64,000 nt of DNA from Gari tellinella (taxonomy: Eukaryota; Mollusca; Bivalvia; Cardiida; Psammobiidae). Where the stretch lies: contig OV277863.1 in assembly GCA_922989275.2 (NCBI GenBank), positions 85,041,881 to 85,105,880 on the forward strand, given 5' to 3'. Positions 1-12,100 of the stretch are shown one piece after another. The stretch's first letter is position 1. Each line of letters begins with the position of its first letter. The notes beneath the pieces were generated by a model, which saw only the letters and a list, made by a program, of their open reading frames with translations, did not search any database and was not told where the DNA came from. The position numbers were made by a program, and so were the translations under genes.

Positions 1-1840
1 GATTTAGAATCTTTCTGATAATTAAGTAAACTGTAAAAGGTGATTAAAAATCACGTCGAAAAACATTTTAAGTTACAGTTAAGAACGTCACATCATAACG
101 TCACACATATTTCCCATAAAATGAAACACAGTCGTGACGTCACTCTACTAGCATTATTAGGCTGTGTAAAGTCCGCGTCGTATCTTTATTTCAACATTTT
201 GAACGAAGACACAAACACAGTTTTTGAATTTCTACTCATCCCTGTCACTATCGATTTGGTGTAAAACCCGTCTTCGTTTCGGCCCTTCTGTGCTATTGTG
301 AATATTGAAATTTCCACCACCGTAAATCGGAGAGCCAAAAATGTTGAAACTGCCAGAGACATGTATCTAGGGTTGATTACCTAAATTCTGTACTAACGGT
401 GGCATAGGATTGTTCATGAATAGGAGACTATTCGCTACGAACTGTGTTGGAATATATAACATTTTCGAAATCTATTTGAGCTGTGATGGATTTAGATAAT
501 ATAAACGAGATGTCGACTGCATTATTTGATTGGACTGGATTGTTGTCATTCAGCTTTGAATCGTGAAAGGATGGCTGGGACCAGAGTAGCCGGTAGGTAA
601 TCTTTCTGCATTAATGGTTTAAGATCGTGTAGATTATGATACTAACAGGACAGCGATCACGACTTCTATGATATGAAAAAACTTAAGGCGGAACAGTTCG
701 GACGTTGCGTCCCTTGGGGCTTCGTCTGACGTACTGGTTTGGTTTGACTCTCGGTAAGCTGCAGCTACTCGTGGTCAGTTGTGCCGTAGGATCCGTACCG
801 TATAAAATGCGCCGAGTTCTGAATAGTGAATACCGTTGATTTTATTGTTTAGTCCCCTTCCGTCGATTGGCACTCGATCATTGCTAGCTAGGTCAGAGTC
901 CGCCATTTTTTTGTTTTGACAGCGCGTATGAATATTATTTGGTCCTAGAGTGTAATTAAAATTCTGTGTGTTACCAAAATTAAATAATAGTGTTAATCAC
1001 GCGCAGAGCCGCGCAATATGATATAAGATAAATTAAACCATATTATTAGCAACGTACATATACACAGTTCCTATTTATATTGTAATATGGTAAGTAGAAA
1101 TTTCAAGTACATGTATGCTCAACAAGATAAATATTTTCATGCAAGACTTCGGCGTATAGTAAGATTTTAGACCAAGATGGCATTGGTGATGAACTTCATA
1201 CAGCAAAATGATATTCTGTTGGTAACCAGAATGACCTGTTAAAGGCGAGTAAATTGACTTAAGATTACCGCTCGGTAAAGAAAGTTTTAAGAAATGATTA
1301 TGATTATTTCAGATTCAAGCTCGACTGGTTATGCATGGTATGACGTGAACACCTTTAATCGCGTTAGTCATGGTATGTTGTATGATGAAGAGTCACTTAA
1401 GTCCTCTTCTTGGAGGGAACTAGTTGTTGTTGACAAAGTGTTAAGCTCATTGGTTCATTGTTTGAAAAATAAAAAGTTAAATGGTTCACGGAGAACCAAG
1501 GTATCCGATCCATTGTGACGAAGGCTTCTATGAAAGCAGAATTGCAGTCAGTTGCTTATAGGATATTCACGTTGTGCATGAGTAATTAGATATGTCTTAA
1601 AGTAGAATCCATTCCAAGGACACAAAAGGAGAAAGCATATTATATTTCTAGAATTGTAGATTATGACCATTGAGGACTTTTTCATTTGAAGTTTTATACA
1701 TATTTTCAAAAGAGAGTTTGGCACACTAGAAGTTGATTGGTTCGTACAAGTTCTATTCCTGACTTTGGAATTCATCTTCAGAGGAGGTAGATGCATTCTC
1801 AGTGTTTCAGGGAAACACAATTGATTAAGTTGTGGCTACA
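1..1840. other. No gene recognised
   Basis: AT-rich sequence with only short open frames (74 codons or fewer) that show no familiar motif, no codon bias I can see and no paired splice context. No repeat shared with the rest of the window was spotted here. Confidence 0.5.
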
Positions 1841-1995
1841 ATTTCTATTTAAATTAAATTGATATTCATAGAAAATGCAGACAGACAATGCGAGGGGAGT
1901 ATAGATAAATACGAAAGACTCAAGCAGGAAACGCAACACGAACAATACACCCACCTCTCAAGCAGAACACACACACAGTCATACCATAACAAACA

Positions 1996-2068
1996 CACAC
2001 ACACACACACGCACGCACGCACGCACGCACGCACGAACGCACGCACGCACGCACGCACGCACGCGCGC
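1996..2068. repeat. (CA)n/(CACG)n microsatellite in PLE tail
   Basis: An ACAC run passes into tandem CGCA tetranucleotides with one interruption, then CGCG. It lies at the position of the GT run in every other tail of this PLE family, so it has expanded inside the element. Open frames across it on both strands (Thr-His-Ala-Arg or Val-Cys repeats) are artefacts. Confidence 0.9.
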
Positions 2069-2881
2069 AATACCATTCCTTCATCTACACACTAAATAGA
2101 AAACAACACGCAAGACAAACATAAAGCAAAGTGAACATAGGAGTCCGCCTTGGTACGGTCAGTAGCAATCAATAATTAATTAAAAATCAACCATTAACAA
2201 CCACGGGGGGGGGGGGGTAAACCTGGGTTTAGGGGCGCCCAACCTCACTCTTATCTACCATATTCACCTATAAAGACGAAGAGTGTACATAATATACAAA
2301 CCCTGTTCCACAACCTTACAACCAAAAAGACCCGTAACACAGTAAGTAAATACATTTAAAACATCCAACAAAAATTCTATGACAAGAAGATTATTAGTAA
2401 AACTGGAAAGAATTTAACATTTAAGTCCGTGCTAAAAATAACCAACTTTGGCAACGGTCGAATTGTACTCAAGCGACTAGTCATTAGTCACGAGTAACTG
2501 TAAGACATGGATGGGTTCAGGGTACGACAGAGAGGGAGAGAAAAAACAAAGCACGAACATCCGACATAACTCTCCCGGTTAAGGACGGCTTTAGAGATAC
2601 ATGTACATCATCATGTAATGCTAAGCCCTGTCTGTCGTCGCACAACCAAAGAGGAAAGTATAGTTATCAATTGTAGATTGATCGATAACCAAACGTGAAG
2701 TGCGCAGCAATATAGTTGGATCATAATCTTTTTTGAGGAAAGATCTAATACGTTTCACAAACAGGTTTTGAAAATGCATATGTCCAAGAATCTTACGAAG
2801 TCTGTAAATTACATCACCATAAAACTCCGGATGTGAAATACCTTGCCGCAGAAAATACTTTAAGTTACATTTATATTTGTT

Positions 2882-3291
2882 AGTGTTTGAAATTATTTTT
2901 TGACCAATGAGAGTTGAGTATTTTTGAAAAAAATTCGAGGATCAATTTTTGTAAGTCAGTACTATCAAAAACTAAACAACGACTAAAAAATTTAATCCTG
3001 CGCATGCGTATTTGGGTTGATTCGCAGGTTTTTCTTTGGGTGCGGCCGTGTCCATTTCCTTTGACTTCTCTTTATCGGTACTGTTTAAAAATGGTGTTTT
3101 GGGAAGAACAAACGTTTTGTCACTTCAAATTGACGGTATAGCTCTTTGTCGGTACCAAAAAATAATTTCAACCACTAAATTGGTTAGTGTCTATGAGTCT
3201 ATTTTAACAAAAGATTAAAAGTCGCTCGGGTGCCCCTCGTTTGACTTTTAATTTTGTTAAAATCGACTAATAGACACTAACCTATACTTAA
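2882..3291. mobile_element. Small TIR-like insertion with internal palindrome
   Basis: The PLE sequence stops at about 2881 and resumes at about 3292 when compared with the 38.7 kb copy, so this ~410 bp block is an insertion. It opens near GTTAGTGT and closes with ACACTAAC, giving short inverted ends. Its right side is a strong inverted repeat: 3182-3231 pairs with 3238-3282, beginning GGTTAGTGTCTA. The target duplication is not clear. No coding content is recognised. Confidence 0.55.
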
Positions 3292-3355
3292 TGAAAGGAA
3301 GATTTCTATAAAAGAATTTAGAAAATGTTTAACGAAGTTTATGAAATCTGTACCA

Positions 3356-4727
3356 GTCAACCTTAATTGGACATCTGCTATGTTTGTGCCATTTCTCTGT
3401 TCATTAAAAAAGTAGTGCATTCGATATTTTGCCTATTCAGAAAGAGTTATATGTGATATGTTGAAATGGAAAAAGGCCTCTTTTGGAAATAGAAATCTTC
3501 ATTTCAGCACGTTAGCACTGAAATGTGATTTTCAGTGATTGTATGAGGGAAATAACTCTGCTTTGAAATTGGTTATATATAGCAAGACGTGTCTCCCTTT
3601 ATATGTTAAGGGATTTGATTTTGATCAAATAGATAATATTAGCAGCTAAGCTAAAAAAACAAAAAACAACACTGCTTTAAAACATTGTTTTTCTTATACA
3701 AATTTTGATTAGGACTGCCATGTGATTCAGAAGCATTTATTTGAAAAGTTATGTATTTTTAGGCAGCAGTGCCAGTTAAGAGTAAAGTATTATTTTGATA
3801 ACAGGCAGCATTGTCGGGATATAAAGCTGTATTACTTTGTTATAACCAGAAGGCATTATCAAGGGCATTACCAGATTTGTGACAAGTGTCTACATGTACG
3901 TATATCTTGATTTGAATGATGTTTATTTCAAGCATTGTACGTTTGGCACGCTAAGAAGGATCTTAAGTTTTTATGATTTTGTATAGTAACTGTTAATGTT
4001 GTGAGTATTAATAACTACATTTAAGCATGATCTACGCTCGTACAAGACTTGCCTGAAGTACTGATGGTAAAGGCGTTCTCTCTCTCGGAGACGTTACAGA
4101 AAAGGGCTTTGTGTAACGGTTTAGGTAGTGGAAAAACGTTTAGCTAGGCCTGTAATGGTTGCCATATTTTTGCGTCTTTGATACAAACTTCTAGTACGTA
4201 TAGTTCAGTTGTTACTGCATTTTATGCAATCAACTGGTATCACGATGTTTATGGTTTGGAATTTGTTATTGAGTCCAAACATTTGCAAACTAAATTGGAA
4301 TCAGGATGGATAGTTGAGTTGATTTTTACGGCACTGCGACACAAAAAGGTCATACAGCACCGACTTGGAATTAAAGAAAACGACTTTTAGCGAAACAAAG
4401 TGTTAAAGACATTATTTGACTTAGCTTGGGTGTTTACACTTAGTCGGATAAATCTTGTACAACCTATGCTTAGAACGATGGTTTTGTCTGTGCAAATATT
4501 CATTGAAACGTCTCATGTGAGGCCCGTACCTTTAATTTGATAGTTTGGTTAGTAAAACCCATTTCAAAAACTCTCTGAGTGTGAGTATGTCAGGGCCCCT
4601 ATAAAAACTTGAGATTGCTCACATTGACTGAGCAAAATAACCTCATTTGCGACGACGTTACAACAAGCAACGTCACGTTTAGGCGGTAAATATATTTTGA
4701 CGTCACCAATCTGTATACAAATTTATG
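3356..4727. other. No gene recognised
   Basis: AT-rich DNA between two PLE relics. Open frames of 62-70 codons lack any recognisable domain. Nothing repeated elsewhere in the window was noticed. Confidence 0.5.
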
Positions 4728-5985
4728 CACCGTTTAGGTATAGAAGCAATTAACTATTGGTCAAACAAATGTCCTCAACTAATACATAGGCGATTTAACA
4801 ACACTTTTATTATAGAAGCCATAAAAGTAATCCATGAGAACAATATATTTACATTTAATGGTACGTTTTATACTCAAGTAAACGGAACAGCAATGGGAAC
4901 TAACTTCGCACCTTCATATGCTACACCTGTTCTGGCTTACCTCGAATAATTATCGTACGAAATATTGGAAAGAGAATTTGTAGAAGACTTTGGAAACAAC
5001 CTTAAAACACTTTTGAAACGTTATCTTGATGATTGCTTTATGTTTTGGGATATGTCTAGAAGCGACCTCGAAAGATTCCACAGTATTCTAAATAATTTAC
5101 ATCCAGATATACAATTTACCATTGAATGTGACGATAAATCTCTTCCTTTCCTAGACATTTTGATTATAAAAATTGACACAACTTTAAGAACCGATATATA
5201 CTTCACACCAACTGACTCTAAACAATATCTTAACTACAAGTCATGTCACCCCAACCACACCATAAATAGTATACCATATACTTTAGCAAGACGAATATGT
5301 ACCGTTGTTTCCGATCACAACACAATATATAAACATTATTTGAACTTCACCTACATTTAAAAACAAGAGAATACCCAAAGCGAATTAAAGACACAGGACT
5401 CAACGACGCTAAGAAAGTCCCAAGAGAACAACTATGCAAAGTACAAATAAAACAAAAAACTGATAAAACACCATACGAATCTACGAAAAGTTTAATAAAT
5501 CCAGAAATGGTTGGGATTTTTTCTAACAGTCTACATATTCTTAAATCAGACACTAAAATGAGCAATGTTCTTTACGAAGGCGGGCTCCTACATTCACTTT
5601 GCTTTATGTTTGTCTTGCGTGTTGTTTTCTATTTAGTGTGTAGATGAAGGAATGGGATTGCGTGTGTGTGTGTGTGTGTGTTTGTTTGTTATGGTATGAC
5701 TGTGTGTGAGTTCTGCTTGAGAGGTGGGTGTATTGTTTGTGTTGCGCTTCCTGCTTGAGTCTTTCGTATTTATTTCTTGACGAAACCAAACTGATCAAAA
5801 GTAAAAGACAACTTCCAAATCATCAAGAAATTATAAACTCAAGCCAAATTCTCCATAAACCAAACACATTAAGTTGTAAAGTGCGGAATGTCCAACTGTA
5901 GCCTTTGTCAACATATTACCGAAAGTGGATCATATAATGTAGTTGAAAAAAATCAAAGTAAACGCCAATATGTGTTGTGATGTTA
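4728..5985 (+). pseudogene. Canonical PLE reverse transcriptase relic (Penelope/Poseidon/Neptune type)
   Basis: A broken piece of a PLE polyprotein that copied RNA into DNA. The first frame carries the motif GTAMGTNFAP, then an in-frame TAA at 4947-4949, then in the same frame the catalytic RYLDDCF (YLDD at 5022-5033), FTIECDD and LPFLDI. A frameshift near 5345 moves the reading to another frame (KTREYP, NPEMVGIFSNS, DTKMSNVL). After a 195 bp insertion (5579-5773) coding resumes with ETKLIKSKRQLPN and then a CNSLCQHITE-like zinc-finger stretch (about 5870-5960) that normally precedes the GIY-YIG endonuclease. The endonuclease itself is not visible beyond ~5985. The upstream RT fingers are missing: homology begins at LGIEAINYW. 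Clearly dead. It differs from the PLEs at 38.5 and 41 kb. Confidence 0.85.
5579..5773 (+). mobile_element. Solo 3' tail of Naiad-like PLE, with target duplication
   Basis: The block from GGCGGGCTCC to CGTATTTAT is the terminal tail of the PLE family also present at 1.9, 15.8, 32.8, 37.7, 37.9 and 57 kb, including its GT run. It is flanked by TTCTTTACGAA (5568-5578) and TTCTTGACGAA (5774-5784), an 11 bp target duplication with one mismatch. It splits the older PLE relic between its RT and zinc-finger parts. It contains no coding sequence; it is an extremely 5'-truncated retrotransposition product. Confidence 0.85.
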
Positions 5986-7094
5986 AAATTGTAGGCTTTT
6001 TAAAACTGTTTTATTTACTAAAACCAATGCGCGACCCGTTTCATAAGATCACCAGACACACATCTAAGGTATTATGACATCATGACACCGTTGTTATGAT
6101 ATATTTCGCGAAGGGACTACAACTATTGGCTTGAAAATGATGAATGATGAACATTCATGTCAGTTTCTCTATTTGATTTTGTTTCTTAAATTCAGTAGTG
6201 CTATTATAAGGCATACCCGGTACATAGAATACATATTTACTTGAATGTATTGAAATTGAGTATGAAGCCGTGTCTTGATCTCATACAGTAGGACCAAGAT
6301 TTTTTCTCACGTCCATAAAACAATACAATATTATATATTCTTTAAATAATAAATGAAGAAAAACAGCGGGTCTTGTACCATATACAAATATCATGACTTT
6401 AGTAACATGACTAGTGTTTGGTTTTCTTTTGACATGGGCAAAAGCTTGAGAGGGACTTGACATTTCAACCCACATAGTTTAACCATTGGACCTTTCTATG
6501 CTCAATGAAATGCTTTGTATCTACTATCTGGCTGACAGCCATGTATTACACAAAAAACTAAAAACAGTTAACATTCCTTTGAAAATATAATATTTTGAGG
6601 CAAACAATTTTCGGAAATCTTTCAACTACACTACGAAGCATTCCCAGCTAATTGATGTCCCTACACCGGCGGGCGATGTACAGTAATAGAACAATCGACT
6701 TTGGTACCAGGGCTTGTGAGTTGTCCTCGTCGGACTAAGTTTTTCAGATGAGACTTTATAAACCGAGGTCCGATGGAGCAGTGCTTTACAAAAGAACTTT
6801 GTCGATAATAAGAGTAGGGCATCACGCCCGGGGTTTCCGTATCCGGTCCCTGTCTTGGTGTCCAATTAGCACATGTGTGGCAGAAATGGACGTTAACAAC
6901 ACACCAAATCAATTGGTGTTCTTACAACTATAAAGAGAAACACTGAGAGAAGTACCATTCATTTTTTAAAATTCTTTTGTGACAGAAATATTGAGTAAAA
7001 CGTGATTAAGTGGTTTGCACTGTATCTTGGTCTATTCCACGCACATCTAGAGCTTCAATGAAAGCAAGTATTTAAATTACTCTTATTTGTCAGC
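5986..7094. other. No gene recognised; GC-richer patch at 6640-6900
   Basis: Mostly AT-rich. A locally GC-richer block at about 6640-6900 (GGTACCAGGGCTTGTGAGTTG onward) has overlapping 61-83 codon frames on both strands. It looks like part of an old dispersed repeat, but no second copy was found in this window. Confidence 0.4.
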
Positions 7095-7175
7095 ACATAT
7101 GTTTGAGCTAGAAGTGCGCTAGGTTTTCATAACAATGGTAGGGAGTTCGAGTCCCCGCCGATCCAGCGACATAAA
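7095..7175 (+). other. tRNA-like B-box sequence followed by T run
   Basis: A TpsiC-arm-like hairpin (GGGA, loop GTTCGAG, TCCC at about 7141-7155) gives a near-consensus pol III B box. It is followed within ~35 bases by a run of nine T at about 7179. The 5' half does not fold into a convincing D arm or acceptor pairing, so this is a tRNA-derived relic or SINE head rather than a tRNA gene. Confidence 0.4.
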
Positions 7176-7410
7176 TAGTTTTTTTTTCAAATCCCCGATG
7201 ATGTTCAGGAATGTTATTGAGCACATTTTGCACCTCGAATTGCTCATCTCCATCCAAGGGTTTCATTACGGGTACACGTGCACGGTCTGGACCGGTACTG
7301 CGGCTGTCTATGTTAGCAGTGCTCAATAGTATAGGTGATGATAATGGGATTAAGTGTGCAGTCGGCTTGACGGTCATTCAGCCAGATAGTAGACTATAAC
7401 TTTCATAATA

Positions 7411-8308
7411 CAGTAGAACTTCCATGTGTCGAACCACGAAGAGTCGAGTTTCTTGATGTGTCGATCTTATGTTCGACTGTACAAAATTTGACTGACCGGC
7501 ATTTGGTGTGTCGAGTTTTTCACACCTCCGTGACCATCTTTACTCGATTGATTGTTGTGAATCAGAATGACCTGACTACCCAATTATTCAGGACAAACAG
7601 GCCAACACCTTCTAAATGTGTCAAAAGCCCCGTGGATTCCTTGATTCATCAACTCTTTTCCATATTTGATTCGTCACGGACTTAATCATAACACCCTTAT
7701 TTCGTTTTGTGTAATGTCAATATAAACCGAACGTTAAAGCATATGCGTAGTTCGGTCCATGTTTTTATGCCGGAATATGTGTGTAAAAGACAAAGAACAA
7801 CTCAAGCGGAACCCATCCACAAATGTGTAGCATCAATAGTTATGCAATTACCCTTATTCCTCTAAGGAGATATTGCTACTATTTTAAGAAAAGGGTTTCC
7901 CCTGAATCTGGTTCCAGCGTTTCGAGAGAATGTATATACTGGAATGGGTACACGAACCGGTGTGCAGATAAAAAGCGACATCCGTCCATACCGTTTTGTT
8001 TTTTTCTGAAAATCGAGTTACGGGAAACGTATTTTCGCCTAACGTACATCTTTAAGAATCGTTTTTGGTAAAATGAGTAAATATGCATCCAGTTTGGATG
8101 CGATACGAGGCAGACATAATTTTGTTAGAATGTTTTTAATTGTAAATAATCAATATCAACAGGTAACATAGGGACATGTCGGCTTTATGGAGATCAAGTA
8201 TATTTGAAAAAGAAATCGCGGGAACATCAGGTAAACATGAGTCGAGGCTTCGATGTGTCGATTTTTTTATGATGATCCCTTCAACATCGACACATCGAAG
8301 TTCTACTG
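7411..8308. mobile_element. pogo/Tigger-like MITE, complete, 898 bp
   Basis: It begins CAGTAGAACTTCCATGTGTCGA and ends with the inverted counterpart (TCGACACATCGAAGTTCTACTG); the arms differ at about one position over 22 bases. It is flanked on both sides by TA (7409-7410 and 8309-8310), the target duplication of the Tc1/mariner-pogo superfamily. CAGTRGAA-type termini are typical of pogo/Tigger elements. The interior holds only short frames and no transposase motif, so it would depend on an enzyme supplied elsewhere. Confidence 0.8.
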
Positions 8309-8519
8309 TATGTTAAGATAAAGATCTTTGTTATGACATTTCATTGGAAGCACGTCCATGCAATGATAATCTATAAATAACTGCATAGTCAATGGAGTAG
8401 CCCAGAAAGGGATAAGTGTTTAATTAGCGACGTCTAACCTACTAAACACATCTCAAAATGGATGGGTCCTGATCCCAGACAGATATCGTATTTATTACAC
8501 ATTGATATCGTAGGAAAGT

Positions 8520-8905
8520 AAGATAGTAATATGATTGTGAACAGAAGAATATAGTAACAGTAGTTATATCAGTCTAGCAGCAGTAGCAAAAACATAAGTA
8601 GTAGGAGTAGTAGTATTAGAAATCGTAGAATTGATTGCTGTTGTAGAAGTTCAAGTAATAGCAGTATTAATAGTAGTAAATGTAGTAACAGAAGAGTTGT
8701 ATGAAGTATTGACGGAAGAAGTGGTATTAGCGGTGGATTAAACAACCAATAGTAGCAGCAGTAGTAGTGTAAGTGGTAGTAGTAGTTGCAGTAGAAAGTT
8801 TAGTAGTAGCTGAAGTAGAGTCAGTAGTTGTTGTAGCAGTTGAACTAGTAGCAACAGTAATAGTGAAAATCTGATGATCTTGTGGTTTTAGTTGTAGTAG
8901 CAAGA
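8520..8905. repeat. Degenerate (AGT)n trinucleotide repeat
   Basis: About 390 bases dominated by GTAGTAG/AGCAGT triplets with many substitutions. An antisense 68-codon Thr/Ser/Ala-rich frame is a product of the repeat. It lies just left of a SINE. Confidence 0.8.
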
Positions 8906-8963
8906 TAAAAAGTAATAGATGTAAAACTTGCAAACCTGTATACCACGGAATAGTACAAGTTGA

Positions 8964-9145
8964 TTTGATTTGATTTGTTTTGATTTTACGTCGCTTTCAA
9001 CAGTATTTCAGTCATATCGCGACGTCCAGCTAATTACAGGTGGAGGAAGACCCCAGAAGTCCTTTATGCACTGCTTCAGGCACAAATCGGCAACTGGGTA
9101 GAACCACCGACCTTCCGCAAGCCAGCTGGAAGGCTTCCCCACATG
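8964..9145 (-). mobile_element. SINE (bivalve type) with 12 bp target duplication
   Basis: Read on the minus strand: a GGCTTGCGGAAGGTCGGTGG head region, a central CTTCCTCCACCTGTAATTAG segment, the conserved 3' domain CGATATGACTGAAATACTG, and a tail of CAAAT/AAATC units. The flanks AGTACAAGTTGA (8952-8963 and 9146-9157) are an exact 12 bp duplication, so the insertion is well preserved. The 3' domain resembles widespread molluscan SINEs. The tRNA-like A box is not obvious, so the 5' end is probably shortened. Confidence 0.8.
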
Positions 9146-9157
9146 AGTACAAGTTGA

Positions 9158-12100
9158 AGCAGAGCAAGGGACGTTACTCGCAATGTTCTGAAGACGATAA
9201 TGTAAAGGGAACATACTTATACATGAATGTCTGTTTACTTGGAATGTATCACGTTACACTTATGGATATTTTGTGCGACGGTAATCATAAATCTAGTATA
9301 AAATCATACGTAGCGCGTCCTGAAGGGCAAACCATAACTATTTTTACGTCTACACATAATGATAAGTAAACTCTACTGTGTAAATCCTGGTGTGATGCTG
9401 CAATTAAACTCATGAGAGGGTATATCTCGCATATGGCAAACTTTGAAGATCATATTTAGACGCTGCATATACACATAAAAAGTAAATTTTGTTGATAATT
9501 TAAACCCGGAATATGATAAAGGCTTTCAGAGTTATTAATTTCTAGGAGACTGAACCTTTTTTGCGATGTTACTCCTATGATAGCTTTTAAACATTCAGAT
9601 GATTTATGCTGCGATTTGGAGGCTTTAAGATTTATGACGGTCTTACATAGGTGTTTAAAATAAATTCGCAATTGATAACGGCGACTATTAGTCAGCTGTC
9701 TGATATCATACGACCAGGTAAAAGCTTAGTGACAAGACCATGTCAACAGTAATAGTTTTTTTTTGCCTTTTAGACAACAGTTTAATCTTCAAATATACAC
9801 TGATAAAGAAATAGGTGATACATTTAATGCAATGCCTGAAATTGTAACGATGGTGACCAAACGCTATTTACATTTTAAATAACTAAACGTACCAGCAATG
9901 GCAAATGATATTGAGCATAAGCGTTAGCAATTGTTTTATTTCAGTGTATTAAGCAATTGCAAGCCTTTAAGACATCTCCAGTAACGGATATGGATCCGGG
10001 TTAGCAATTAATCATCTAGCTCTTGAATTGTTATATTTATCACATTTGTTAAGAAAGTGTAATATTTACCACGTGCGACCATGTTAAAACAATGTCGGCT
10101 GTAAGCAGGCATTATTTCCAAAGACGGGTTATTTTAAGGCAATACGAGGAAATAGTAGATAGCAGACAAAGAATGTGAATATGACAATTATGAGTTTGAC
10201 AAGAGAACTTGGAATGCGAACGCTCTCTTGTTGTACAGTTGAATCTGGAACCTGTCTCAGTCCATTATACGGCCGAAACAAAAAGCTGGCCGCAGGCCAG
10301 CTTTTTGCGCAGGTCGCCTTTAGATAATGTGTACGCGTTGCGTGAATAAAACAAGGAATTAAGAAAATAATTTTCATTTACCGGTGAACCTGAATTATTA
10401 TCGCAAATGTGGGTGCCGCCATTTTAACTTTAACGATTTCACTTCCGGCAAGGGAATGCCTAATTCGCCAACCAACCGAGCGTTCGGTATTCCGTAGCGG
10501 TGGCTCATCAGTCTCTACTCCATTGAAATATTTAATTATAGTCGTACATAATTTTCCTGTGTGAACTTGGTAAACACCATTGAATACTTAGGTACATACC
10601 GATAGACACATCCCTATCATGTGATTGGTACGCCGCACTGGATTTAGTGAATCGAGTGAACCGGCTGGCGATTCCAAAATGGCCGCCAGTGTGGTTCTTG
10701 CGGCAACGGGTTTTTTCGTACCCTTGCCTTTTCGCACCCTATTTTTGTCATTTCGTACCCTCGAAAAATAAAATGACCTTATATCTATCTATACTTTGTA
10801 GAAACAGGTTTCGGCCGTATATAGGTTTTACCTATGGTTATATTAAAAGCAATTTTTATGTAAATCCACGCAAATGGCTTAAGCAATTTGAATATGACAT
10901 ATTATAGTGTAGCGGGCAAAGCTCTAGGGGAAGCCTTGCCCGTCACGAATACCGAGTTCTTTGTTTGAGGAGAGGAACATCATAAGTGACTAGTCCTTCG
11001 CATTTACAGACCTTTAATACTAGTAAATCTAACTACATGACTGGCGGCTATAATCTATAAGAGTTGGTAACTATGTACCATCACTCAAGATCACAAGATC
11101 TTTCTTATTGTGTGAATTCAATTTGCCAGCCCTGTTTGATTGAACAACAGCCTACTTACAGACAGACTGTTGTACAATCAAAAGGGCGTACATGAACATA
11201 TACATTACTAAGATAAATAAACAGATTATAATAATTATTCAAAATGCCTAGTGAAAGTACTGAACTTGTTTTGGAAACCTATATTAATATTAAAAAACAT
11301 CTAGCCTAAACTTTCAAATTACCTCCCTTTTCCCCATTACAATAGTATAGCTAATCGTATCAAGAGATCATTTAGTTCTGAACACAGATTTTTTTATTTT
11401 TCCTCAATTGTATCGTATGTAAAAGAAAAACAATACGCATAAATAGCGTGTGCAGGTATATTTTTTTAGCAATAAAGGGGACACAATTATTGGTTATATA
11501 ACACGATTTAAAAAAAATGAATCTCATTCGAAAAATTGCATGTATAGCAAACTATTTTTTTGATTCTTTTCATACATCCATGGATACAATTAATGTTCCG
11601 AATTATATCTCTAAATTTTTTTATACATTATTTCTTGGTTTTGAATTATCTGGGTTCACTTTGAGAACGTATCACCAGATCGTCACTCTGAATGATCACG
11701 ATGAAACATCACGTTTCTTAACATCTGTCCTGATCTACATTGTTAGTACACATTATCATATAAAAGCGTGTGCCAAAGCCTTTGTCTATGATCTCTTAAA
11801 GGTGATAACTTCAATAGTACGATGTTAATATAGCAGAAAAGTCCTGCATCTAGCTAATTCTAAACACCAAAAGTAAATTTTGTTTTTAAACCTTCTTTTT
11901 CGATATCTTGAGCTTACTACAGTATTACATGTTGAAAATTTGCCATACATTAGAAAAAGAAGCTTATTAGAATTTATTAGGCTTGACACATTTATGTCAG
12001 TCGCGTATATATTAAAATATGACAATGCCACCTAATGTCGTTCGTATTATGAATTGTCATCAGTTTTCATTATTAAATATAAACAGGTGTGTATCCCTCA

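Larger units (their letters stand above)
1900..3355 (-). mobile_element. PLE retroelement, 5'-truncated copy (Naiad-like family), antisense
   Basis: Read on the minus strand this is the 3' part of the same PLE family as the long copy at 37890-40117. It holds the C-terminal coding stretch (FHKLR, FYGDV, LRKILGH and ATTDRA stop at 2621-2623), a conserved 3' untranslated region (about 2190-2620), and the terminal tail with a CA/GT microsatellite ending at about 1905. The stretches match the 38 kb copy closely and in the same order. A G13 run sits at about 2205-2217. The copy is interrupted by an unrelated insertion at about 2882-3291, and the frame contains a stop, so it is inactive. Assignment to the Naiad clade rests on motif memory and the microsatellite association; the N-terminal endonuclease that defines Naiads is absent here. 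Confidence 0.8.

Noticed and set aside
1849..2095. Open frames on both strands with Thr-His-Ala-Arg or Val-Cys repeats
   Set aside because: Generated by the CA/CACG microsatellite of a PLE tail.
10280..10306. Rho-independent-terminator-like hairpin
   Set aside because: Context is eukaryotic with no neighbouring gene; the T run is only the hairpin's own arm.
11517..11828. 103-codon frame as a possible gene
   Set aside because: No recognisable motif, no regulatory or splice context, and length expected by chance in AT-rich DNA of this size.
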